From assembly GCA_032988165.1 (NCBI GenBank), contig JANTQF010000272.1:1-47503 (forward strand): a stretch of 47,503 bases of DNA, given 5' to 3'. Both the position numbers and the translations under genes were made by a program. The stretch comes from Emmonsiellopsis sp. PD_33 (lineage: Eukaryota; Ascomycota; Eurotiomycetes; Onygenales; Ajellomycetaceae). Below are positions 34,464-44,021 of this stretch, in pieces. Below the pieces are notes generated by a model, which did not search any database, was not told where the DNA came from, and saw only the letters and a list, made by a program, of their open reading frames with translations. Every line of letters begins with the position of its first letter. Position 1 is the stretch's first letter.

Positions 34464-35413
34464 ATGGCGGCTGAACCCCCAGCCAAACGCGCCAGGCGGA
34501 CAGACAGCTCCGCCATGTGGGAGATGAACGACCACCCTTCCCGGCCAGCACCAGCCGAGCGCGCAAGCAAAGATATAGACACCACCTCTAGGCGAGACAT
34601 ACCCGTCAAGGAAGACATAAAGCGGAACATCGCGTCGAGAGACGACCATAGACAACGGTCCCCGTCGAGAGATAGAGATGATAGGAGACGGGATCGGAGC
34701 AGGTCGAGGGATCGGAGGAATCGAGGGCGCGGAAGAGATGGGAGGAGGGAGGGGGATAGAGACGGCCGTGGTGGGAGGGATAGAGATAGAGATAGGAGTC
34801 TGAGTCGGGATCGGTATCGGGGACGGGGTAGGTCAATCACCAGCGTTCTATCTTCTCTTTCTTTTTCTTTTTTATCTATTTTTCGAGGTTAGACCGCGCA
34901 TGCTAATTTGTACATGCAGATTACGACTCCAAATCAACACGCCACCGCGAGCGGAGGCGAGATCGATCCTGGTCCCGCTCGCGATCCCCCGAGCGAACGC
35001 GCACCCGCTCTCCAGCGCGAAACGGCACTACCTCCTCCACCACCCGAGCTCCCCCGCGACGATCACGCTCACCACCGCGATTACCTAGATCTGAGCGAAG
35101 AGATTCTCCGCGCCCACGAGATCAAGCACGAGACTCTGGGAAGGCTGTGAACGGGTCCTCGGAATCCAAACGGCACGGGTCTAAACCCAAATCTGTCCTC
35201 GTGGACGGGATGGATATAGACGTTGACGCGGACACGGATGATATGGACGAGTTGATGCGGAAGACGATGGGATTTTCGTCCTTCCGGAGTACGCAGAACA
35301 CCAAGGTACCCGGGAATAACGTTTACGGAGTGCGCAAGGAGAAGAAGACGGAGTATCGGCAGTATATGAATCGGCAAGGCGGGTTTAATAGGCCGTTGAG
35401 CCCGTCGAGATGA
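34464..35413 (+). CDS. SNRNP27: U4/U6.U5 tri-snRNP 27 kDa protein
   Basis: Exons 34464-34827 and 34920-35413 encode 285 residues. The 92-nt intron (GTAGGT...GCAG, branch GCTAAT) joins YRGR to DYDSKSTRHRERRRD in the only frame that keeps the RS domain going. The first two thirds is an RS/RD-rich tract with many SR, RD and RS dipeptides, typical of splicing factors. The C-terminal 60 or so residues are the diagnostic block: MDELMRKTMGFSSFRSTQN, then VYGVRKEKKTEYRQYMNRQG and GFNRPLSPSR. SNRNP27 is a tri-snRNP protein that helps keep the 5' splice site correctly placed during spliceosome activation. The N-terminus is PPAKRARR, a likely nuclear signal. Confidence 0.92.
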
Positions 35414-36506
35414 GATAAATGATTGACTGGGCTGGCGGGAGGTTCTGTTTTTTTTCCGACTCCGGACTTTTGTTGTTTTTTTATGTTTGATTGAGCATTG
35501 CGAGCGAGTTCATACCACCCTTCTCGTTTGAGGATTCTTCTTCTTGCTATCTCTGTTTTGGGCTTTGGGGGTTGATATGGGTTCCAGGTTATTTTAGCAT
35601 GTGGTATTTTCACTTGTTTTTCTATTTCGACTTCATGTTGTATGATATGTAGCTAGCTATACAGGGCAGCAATCATTGATCTTCAATCCAGGATTTCATA
35701 CATATGCTTTGGTGCATGTTTTGATATTTCCCCGTATCTCCCACCCCTCCCCCCCCCACCTTCCTGCGGGTGTATGAACCCAACACCTAGAGGTCTCCTG
35801 AAAACCACAGATTCTTATGTATTCAGCTTAGAACATATCTGAGAGTTTATCCCCGGGGCAGACGCCAAATACCCAAGACTCGGGCCCGGGGTGGATTATC
35901 TAGTTAATCCAGTCCAGCGACGCTAGCGATCTCGAGAACGACGTCTGGGCGTCCTATCCAGACCACACGCCCAAAACTTCTCGCATCTTCCTTGCTCTCC
36001 AAATTCTAAACTTGTTGATTGAAGAGGCTGTTTCAATGCCGCCCCCGCCACGGAACGAACTAATCGCTACAGACCGCTTTTCCCGAGATCCTTCGTCTCC
36101 ATCGCACTTGGTGAGAATTCATTGTTTCTAGTAATCAAAAAAGTCGGAATCAAAGGAAAGTCTGACTATCATACTCAATGAAAGAAGCAATGTTAACCCC
36201 CGAAAACAGGTTGGCAAAGAGAAACGAAAGCTCAAACGAGGAAACTTCTTCATGACAAAAGAAAGAATCCGGAGGCCCCTGCCTCTTGGAGTTAGAGATG
36301 GAGAAGGGCAAGTTGGACCATCACAGGCGAATTCCACCAGGCTTGAATGCCTTTTTTCCGAACCACGACGGGGGAACCACCTCCTTTGGGAGATTTGTCG
36401 CAGGCAAAGGCACACTCGACCCCGGACGAGTACATAAACAAAGCGATGGGAACTATGGCGAGGACCTTGGCCTTTCATATCATTCTCCATAACTCGCCAT
36501 TCTTTG
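35414..36506. other. Gene-free or gene-remnant region between SNRNP27 and the NLR
   Basis: About 1.1 kb. The left half is the SNRNP27 3' UTR and flanking sequence. A small GGATTA-TCTAGT-TAATCC inverted repeat lies near 35893-35910. From 36034 there is exon-like sequence on the plus strand: MPPPPRNELIATDRFSRDPS ending at a GTGAGA donor (36108/36109), then, from about 36286, fragments in two frames (RRIPPGLNAFFPNHDGGTTS; GTLDP/DEYINKAMGTMARTL) that look coding but need a frame change. This may be a decayed gene or a small multi-exon gene that I cannot resolve. Confidence 0.3.
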
Positions 36507-36551
36507 TCATGCCAACAACATATCTTGATCATCATCATCATCATCATCATT

Positions 36552-36590
<39 letters not shown>

Positions 36591-39500
36591 TTCCTCAAGC
36601 TCCTCAAGCTCCTGGTCCGAACTCATGTCCCAGGTAGACTCTCGTCGCAAGAGCCGCGGGGGCGGCTCCAAACCTTCGAGGGAGCAGTGAATAAGGGTCA
36701 CTAGCTCCCCAATCCACTCGTCCCAGTTTCCACAAGATTCCATTGCAGCTGCGCCATTTTTGAGCACTTCGTTCCAGGCGTCCAGGTTACCAGGGGTCTG
36801 ACTCAACTCGAAGTATGACAAGACAGCCTTAGCGGGACAATAATCCCCCCGGCCATTTCTGCTCAAAACTGATAGACATTGTACCGCGGGTCGTATGAAT
36901 TCCATGGCCCAATTCACGTCCTTGCCTAGCTGGCTGTAGATCAGCGCGACACCGAGCTGTTTGGCTGCCAAGGTGCATTCTCCCCCCCCGTCATCGTCGT
37001 CGCTGAATTTCGCCTTCATAGGGATGTATGGATTGCGGCTCATAAAATCCCACTGTCGCCGAGCCTCATTCATCGTCGAGGGCATCCTCCGGTCGTCATG
37101 ATCGTCGAGTTTTGCGCCGTTCCCCATTAGCAGCGTCACAATCGTTAGGTTGCCAGCGTTTAGAGCAGCAGCTAATGCAGTCCGATACCCACCGCACTCG
37201 GTCGGTGTATGGAAATTTGGGTTGGCACCATTTTTCAGCAGCTGTTTCACGATGTCGGTGCGGTTGGTCGCGCATGCTGCTATGAGAGCTGTGCCATATT
37301 TTCCGGTAAAGACCGTCATGTTAACATCGACATTCTCAACACCAGTTGTCCGTTGGTTGAGTTCTAGTAGGCGGGTCGGTGCATGTACATTTGGGTTGGC
37401 ACCATTTTTCAGCAGCTGTTTCACGATGTCGGTGCGGTTGGTCGCGCATGCTGCTATGAGAGCTGTGCCATATATTCCGGTGGAGACTGTCATGTTAACA
37501 TCGACATCCTTCGCACCAGTGGTCCGTTGGTTGAGTTCTAGTAGGCGGAGTACGGTTTCAGCTTGGCCAAGCGCACAGGCCGCAATGAGTGGGGTGCAAT
37601 ATTCCCCCACGCGCGTTTTTTGGTTGATGTCTGCGCCGTTCTCGAGAAGAAATTCTATCAGCTCAAAGCCGCCATCGATGTCCCCAGCGATAGCGGCGAT
37701 CAATGACGTAACGGTCCAAGACGAACCTCCGCCTGGTACCCCACACCCTATGCTGGCACCGTTCAGGACCAAAAATCTGGCGATTTTGAGCCAACTGGGT
37801 ATCCCGGGTAGGCGATACCACCCGTAGGAAGGTTCGTCCGTTGATAGCTGTTTGGGTAGACCTAGATTCCAGATGCCCCGATATATGTCAAGGATAGCAC
37901 CTGACCGGCAGAGGCCCGGGTCAGGGATATTAAAATACTCGTACCTCCATGGCCGGCATAGGTCATACTTTCTAAACAGTAGGTCCACGAACTCCTGCCC
38001 AGTCAAGGGGCCACCCAGGCACACGAGAAACAGGCTTACCCTCGCTAGTTCTTCCAGGAATTTCGGTGGTGCATCTGAGGATTGGAAGAAATGTACCATT
38101 TTGTTGGATGGAAAGTGATCTCTAGAACGTGACGAAAGTTCATCGACGATATCCACAAACATGCGTTCCAGGCATTGCATTTCATTCATGTCTTCTTCGA
38201 CGCCAGGCTCAACATCCACGTCGTGACCGGAATCTGTATTTGGGCCATGAACCACATTTATGCAATCGTCCACGCCTGCGCCTAGAGGATTCGGCAGCGG
38301 CAGGTCGTGTTCGACATTCAGCGCCCAGATGATAACTTCGAGAATAAGACTGATCAATAACCAAAACACATACTTGGTATCCACGTGGCCATTATGAACT
38401 GCCTCCTTGTGTCTCTCCTCTAGTGATGTAGTCCCGCTCGCCCGTCTTCGTCCTTCTACAACGCCATCAGAGTACTCGAGATTCATGTGCATGTGCCCAA
38501 TATGGCGGCGTGCTGGCCTTACCAGCTCCCAGTATTCGCCCTTGAAAGCTGATTTAGCTTTAATAAAGCAATTGGCAATAAAAGCCTCTAGCAGAGTATA
38601 CTTTTCTTCTGACGTGTAATAATTCAGGCCACGGTCGGGAGCCCGGGGAGGGGGAGCGGGAGCTATATCCCTATAACTGCACCAACGGGTAGGGAACAAA
38701 ACAAATGATGCCACATCTTGCAATAATGCCATATCCTGCCGTATCCAGGTCGAATGAACCGGAAAGTAAGATTCCACTGTCCATCTCGCGAGATGAAGGA
38801 GCCAATGACGGCATCCAGACGATGGCCGGCCCGGCGCGAGGAAGCGTTTCAAGAGTGAATCGATGTCTTCCTTGTCCTCAAGCCGTTGAACATGCTGCAG
38901 CCAACTCTCACAAGCATATTTATGAAGCTCATTGAAATGCGGGAAAGACACTGGTGTCTCTGGATCGTAATAAACTAGGGTCTTGAGGAGAACCATTCCC
39001 ACGAAGTGATCGGCATCTGCCTCCTCGTGCTCGTCAAAATACTCTTGGATAGACAAATGGGAGAAACGGATGGATTCGTCCTCGATGACTACTAGGAACT
39101 GACAGGCCTTTACAAGGCCGTCGGCGTCCACCAATGCTTCCTGCAAGCCAGGTTTGTCGGGTTTTTGGCTTGCTGCCGCGACGAGGAGTTCGATTGGGCT
39201 CGAGCCTCCGCGAGCCTGAAGCCATTGTAAGGCACGTCTGGCATATGGCCCCCAGTGTTTGTCGGACTTTATGCGTTTAAATGTGTCATGATATACTTCT
39301 TTAAGGTTTTCCGGCGGATTGCGCAGTGCGTCCTCGATATCGTCAGCAGTGGGGAGCTGGAGCATGCTTTCTAGGTTCGTAGCCGCGTACTGAAACCTGA
39401 GTTGATGCGTTAGCCCGCTGGTTTGGATAGGCCTAATCGTTAGCGAGACAGCAGGTGGTACTCACATTTCCTTGCTCTTATCTGAGAGGATCTCGATGAT

Positions 39501-41175
39501 TTCGTCTTGCAGCTTCCTCGGAATCTTAGAGAGCTTACCCCTCTCGAGGCGGTATCTGACAAATTGGCGAATGTCATGTCCCATATCCTTGACGGAGATT
39601 CTAAAATGGGCCTCATGTCTTAAGCAATTTTGGATCAAAGGAAGGTCGCGACTTGAGAGGACGACCCTCGTATTCGAATTACACAGATTCGCGATTTTTA
39701 TAAAGATAGAAAGAAGCACTTCAATGGAGTCTTCGTGGCACTCATCCAAAGCATCCAGGACCAATACCACATTTTTCCGGTCGGAAATGGTATCCACAAG
39801 CATGCTCTCGCATTCGTTAACCGTTAGCTGCCGCGATGGGGCATCCTCGGGACTTTTCTGCTTATAGATCTCAACAATCTCGGGTGGAAGTACATCGCAT
39901 GGAGCCACCAGCTGCTTGACAAGGCTTCTGAGGATATCGACAGCATTTCTCCGGCTATCGTCATCTCTGCGGCAGTAAAAGAATGCCATACGCAGGGGTC
40001 CATCATCATCATCTTCTTCTCCATCGCGGAAGTGGTCAACAACCCTGCTGATCAATTTCGTCTTCCCCGCTCCCGCTATGCTCGTCGTCAGCTTCGTTTT
40101 ATCATTAATCATAAAGAGATAACTTACGGATACCATGAATCCAGAGCACGCCCCGTTTTTCTTTGCGCCAGCTCATGTACTTGTATTTGTCGAAGATCCA
40201 GTCTCCGGTACCAGGAACGCGCTCACCTTTGGCGAATGTGTGATGATCGTCGTAGGGGAATTGAGACAGCCACTTAAGTACTCGCTTGCGTTCCACCTCC
40301 TCCTTCATCTTCTGGTCCCCGACGACTGTCGAAATGTTATCCTGTATCGTATTCAACTGTGCCTCGACGATTGTAATGACACTACGTAAAACGGAGAGGT
40401 CTCCCTGCATGCCTATCCTAGACCTAGTCTCGGCCTCATCATGCAACTCGCGTTGAAGATTCGTAGTCTTCTCATCGAAGTTTCTGATCAAGGAGACGTC
40501 CCAGATCACGTCCCAGGTACGACGTAAGGTGCCTGCGAAGTAGTGTTCGGAGGCAGCGACGAGGAATATCAAAGTTTCTTCATACAACTTAACTAAGAAG
40601 TTTTCAAACGTCTCGATGTTGCGCGTGTCCATGGTTTCCCATTTGTTTTCGAGCTCTATCTCATAAACAAGGCCGCGGCTCATGACGATAAGCGCCTTGC
40701 TGATGCCCTCAGCGACCGATTGCGCTACCTCGCGCTTCTCGATAGGAATCTAGATATCCTTTCATTAGGCCAGCGAATCAAGCTACCAGAGGGGGAGATG
40801 ACGTACCTGGATAAGCAATTGGGTGACAGACCAGCCCGTGCTTGCCATAGGATGGACACTCGCAACAGTCTTGCCTACGCTGTCAAGCTTGCTCAATGTG
40901 TTGATGACCGTATCCCACACGCTGTGCAGGGAACGTTTCTTCCCATTGACGGTGATGGTCCATTTCTTCCTTTCGTACTCCTCCTTGCGGGCCTGGCATG
41001 AAAGTAGAAGCTGATCGACCCAGGAGACCACAGTGTTACTATGGATTTGCGAAGCAGCGTCAGAGACCCTTTGAAGTTTCGTCTTCGTCTTCTCATCCAA
41101 CCGGTCCCGGGCTTCAGACCAGTAGTCCCTTGCAGCCCCATTAGTCGCGGTTGGCGGCTGATGCTCATCTGCCAT
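36507..41175 (-). CDS. NACHT-ankyrin NLR (STAND NTPase)
   Basis: Exons 41175-40807, 40749-40128, 40075-39466 and 39396-36507 encode 1496 residues. Introns are 52-69 nt with good signals. The N-terminal about 320 residues are helical, as in other fungal STAND proteins, with no recognised effector such as HeLo, PNP or lipase. The NACHT domain has the P-loop GIPGAGKT (329-336), Walker B VLVLDALDE (434-442) and the sensor segment VVLSSRD. A winged-helix region follows (MFQYAATNLESM, FSHLSIQEYF). A hydrophobic segment (about 873-892) precedes the C-terminal ankyrin array (about 1050-1310), which includes a 58-residue unit present twice. The protein ends in a poly-Asp run. Fungal NLRs of this build act in self/non-self recognition and innate-like responses; that role here is inference. 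Confidence 0.88.
36528..36587. repeat. (ATC)n microsatellite encoding the C-terminal poly-Asp of the NLR
   Basis: About 20 trinucleotide units with one interruption at 36551. Read on the minus strand they are GAT codons, giving two runs of Asp split by an Asn, ten or so codons from the stop. Confidence 0.9.
37201..37548. repeat. Tandem duplication of a 174-bp ankyrin unit
   Basis: Copies at 37201-37374 and 37375-37548 are the same length and differ at about 12 positions by eye (roughly 93% identity). Each encodes 58 residues, including one full ankyrin repeat (YGTALIAACATNRTDIVKQL and LKNGANPN) and the linker LLELNQRTTG. Differences cluster in the linker and at the repeat edge. Confidence 0.93.
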
Positions 41176-41462
41176 CGTGGTATCGTGTAGGTACACATAG
41201 AGGCGAGAAACTCTATTCTTCCAGCATTTCCCAGCATCGGGGGCGGTTACAGGCAGCTTCTTATCACCCCGCACGACAAGGCTGTACGCTCATGATAGGC
41301 GCGGGACAGTCGAACGCCTTGCAGGTGGCTTGGTGACCAAATGGCATATTGGCCCAATTGTGATGGCTTCACACGCTGGCATCGCTGCAGGCCACAGAAA
41401 TGATATGCATGCATCCAATCACCTTTCTATCCAAGCCCGGGGTACGGAGTACAGACCTGGTA
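41176..41462. promoter_or_regulatory. NLR upstream region up to the transposon relic
   Basis: About 290 bases between the NLR start codon and the left end of the transposon relic. An open frame continues upstream of the chosen ATG to about 41274 without another ATG. If the promoter extends further it must cross the relic. Confidence 0.4.
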
Positions 41463-41965
41463 CAGTGCCTCGTCAAAAATCACCGCACCCCCCACCTATT
41501 TACACCAAAATCCAGCTATTTTGATAGTTTTCAAATCTACATATCTCAACAAATTTATATTAAAACATAATATTTTAAATATAGAATTATATTTAAAATT
41601 GATATTAAATTCTTTCTGCTTAATTTATAATTATATATCTTAAGTAGTTTTAATGCTATGAGTTTTTAAAAATAATTATAATTTATTCTATTAGCTGGTA
41701 CATTAGTCATCTAAGAAATATATATGTTTTTTAATGTACCTTTTACATTATCAAACTTATCACAACTATGAATATAAATAAGTGAAGAACTATAAATAAT
41801 GAGGAAGAATTTTATATATAGAAGATATTATTTGAGTAATTCTTAATATAAATTAAGCATAAAAAAATATATATACCATATAGAAATTTTGACTTATGAA
41901 TTTTCAAAGTTCATGGGTTTTGGTGTAAAATAGGGGGGGGTGCGGTCACTTTTGACCTAGTACTG
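41463..41965. mobile_element. Non-autonomous Tc1/mariner-like element (MITE) with terminal inverted repeats
   Basis: A 503-bp block with imperfect inverted ends of about 52 bp. The left end reads CAGTGCCTCGTCAAAAATCA then CCGCACCCCCCACCTATTTA and CACCAAAATCCA. The right end, reverse-complemented, reads CAGTACTAGGTCAAAAGTGA then CCGCACCCCCCCCTATTTTA and CACCAAAACCCA. Both ends begin with CAGT and are flanked by TA (41461-41462 and 41966-41967), the target duplication of the Tc1/mariner superfamily. The interior (about 41520-41900) is extremely AT-rich, rich in TpA, and has no coding frame. It is too short for a transposase. The AT bias would fit repeat-induced point mutation or an ancestral AT-rich MITE. 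Confidence 0.85.
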
Positions 41966-42365
41966 TATGTAACTAGTCCAGGGATCGATGAATGTAACAT
42001 GCGAGCCCGTTCACCCAGGGTTGAGAAGGGGTCAAAGCAGCATTTGGGTATCAAATAGATTATGTAGGCTGCAAGAGTGACATTGTGACATAGCGTGCTG
42101 TTCATATATCGATGTAGCTAAATGACACTCTGGCTGTGTGTTGGTGTCTTGCTGGACGTGTGGTTGTAGAATATATATGTGGGATGGATTGTGACGTAGT
42201 TAAGTTAGTTAACCAGCCTCGCGTCGCAACCACCAACCTTCCCTCAAGGAACAAGCTATATATCTCGTCTCCGTCGATATAACTCCTCTACAATAAGGAT
42301 CCTTCCATATAAATAATACACCTCCCATTCTGTCCACCATCATCCACGCCGCATCCCGCCTCAAA
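41966..42365. promoter_or_regulatory. TDA3 upstream region
   Basis: 400 bases from the right end of the transposon relic to the TDA3 start codon. It has a TATATATAT string (42171-42178) and short AT-rich stretches. No gene is seen. Confidence 0.4.
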
Positions 42366-43694
42366 ATGGCCAGCCAAGAGCGGCACATCGTCGTGATAGG
42401 TCCGCACCCCCCGCCTCCCCCGCACCGCACCACCGCACCACACCCCATTACAGCTCACGGCTAACACAACAACCACCACCTCCCAGGCGGCGGGATAATC
42501 GGCTGCAGCACCGCCTACTACCTAACCCGACACCCCTCGTACAACCCAACCCAGCACAAAATCACGATCCTCGAAGCCTCCGAGATCGCCGGCGGCGCAT
42601 CGGGGAAAGCAGGCGGCCTGCTCGCCCTCTGGGCATACCCAAGCAACATCGTCCCGCTCAGCTTCAAACTACATGCCGAATTGGCGAGGGAGCATGGTGG
42701 CGAGCAGCGATGGGGGTATCGCGAGGTGAATTGTGGACAGCTGGTTGCGGAGGGGAGGGTTCATGAAGCTAAACATAAGGAAACCGAAGCTGCAAGCGCG
42801 GAGAAGGAGGCGGTGTCGTTGGAAAAGCGAGACAGGTCCGCGATGAGGAAGTTGAAGGCTGCGGGGTTTCCTGAGGATTTGGACTGGTTTGATAGTCATA
42901 CCTTGAAGGATTATGAAGATATGGCCGGGCCCGGGGAGACGGCGCAGGTGCATCCGTATCTCTTCACGACGGCTATGGCGCAGTTGGCTCAGGAGAAAGG
43001 GGCTCAGGTTGTCCTGGGGCTTGTTACGCGCATTGATCATACGGACGATGCTGTTACGGGTGTCAGTTATACGGATAAGGAGTCGGGCGCGGAGACATCC
43101 GTCGCGGCTACGGACGTGATCATCGCCGCGGGGCCGTGGACGCGGAGGTTATTCCCGCGCGCCCCGATTGCTGCGCTCCGCGCGCATAGTGTGGTAATCC
43201 GTCCCACTCGGCCGGTTTCCGCCTATACGCTATTTACGAGTCTCGCGCTGCCTGCGGGGTTCGGATCTACGGCGGGAAACAAGCGGACTAGAGCAAGCAT
43301 CGATTCACCTGAGATCTACGCGCGGCCGGATGATACTGTCTATGCCTGTGGGGAGGGGGATAGGCTGGTTCCGCTCCCCAAAACCACGGCAGATGTTCAG
43401 GTGGACGATGCGAGATGTCAGGATATCATTGATTCTGTCGGGAGCGTGTCGAGGGTGCTGAGGGAGGGGGAGGTGGTGAAGCGCCAGGCGTGCTATTTGC
43501 CCAACGTGGAGGCGACGAGAGGGGGCCCGCTGATCGGGCATGCGGGTATCAAAGGGCTGTTCATGGCGACGGGACATACATGCTGGGGCATACAGAATGC
43601 GCCGGGGACGGGGAAACTGGTCAGTGAGTTTGTGTTTGATGGGGAGGCAAGGAGTGCGAACATTGGGAGCTTGGATCCGAGGAAGTTTATTTGA
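42366..43694 (+). CDS. TDA3: TDA3-like FAD-dependent oxidoreductase
   Basis: Exons 42366-42399 and 42487-43694 encode 413 residues. The 87-nt intron is C-rich with a weak GTCCGC donor, but it rebuilds the dinucleotide-binding motif exactly across the junction (IVVIGGGIIGCSTAYYLTRH, with GGGIIG at 12-17). Other marks of the D-amino-acid-oxidase-like fold and of yeast Tda3 are ASGKAGGLLALWAYPSNIVP, DVIIAAGPWTRRLF, LRAHSVVIRPT, VYACGEGD, GPLIGHAGIKGLFMATGHTC and WGIQNAPGTGKL, ending NIGSLDPRKFI. Yeast Tda3 is linked to late-endosome-to-Golgi sorting; its substrate is not known to me. The Lys/Glu-rich stretch around residues 92-115 is the variable insert of the family. Confidence 0.9.
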
Positions 43695-44021
43695 TTTTTG
43701 GGGTTATGTGTTTGTAAATTGGTAGCTGGATAGTTAGTTAGACAATAACCACGCCGTTGTGTGTTCATACATTGAGAGAAAAGGACATATAAAAGGGAGA
43801 AAAGGGGTTGGGGGGTGGCTATTTATGTGGTGTGGGGAGCTCGGGCCACCTTCCACGTCCAGACCCAGACCGGCCACATAGCATCATCATGCCAGAGTAA
43901 CCTTTCTTCTAAGATCTGGAGACTTTTCTTTTTCTTCCCACTCGCGCCGCTGACTCCTCGCAGACTACATACTCTGTTTGTAGCGCGCTGCCTTTCCCAA
44001 TGATTTAAATTTCATTTCATA
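43695..44021. promoter_or_regulatory. Intergenic region TDA3 to glucosidase I
   Basis: 327 bases on the same strand as both neighbours: the TDA3 3' UTR, then the glucosidase promoter. The last 100 bases are rich in C and T, as is common before fungal starts. Confidence 0.45.

Noticed and set aside
36507..36637. Poly-His or poly-Ile frames on the plus strand at the ATC repeat
   Set aside because: Shadow translations of the microsatellite that encodes the NLR poly-Asp tail.
41520..41900. AT-rich stretch considered as a gene, centromere-like or mitochondrial insertion
   Set aside because: It has no open frame and is bounded by matching terminal inverted repeats and TA, so a transposon relic explains it.
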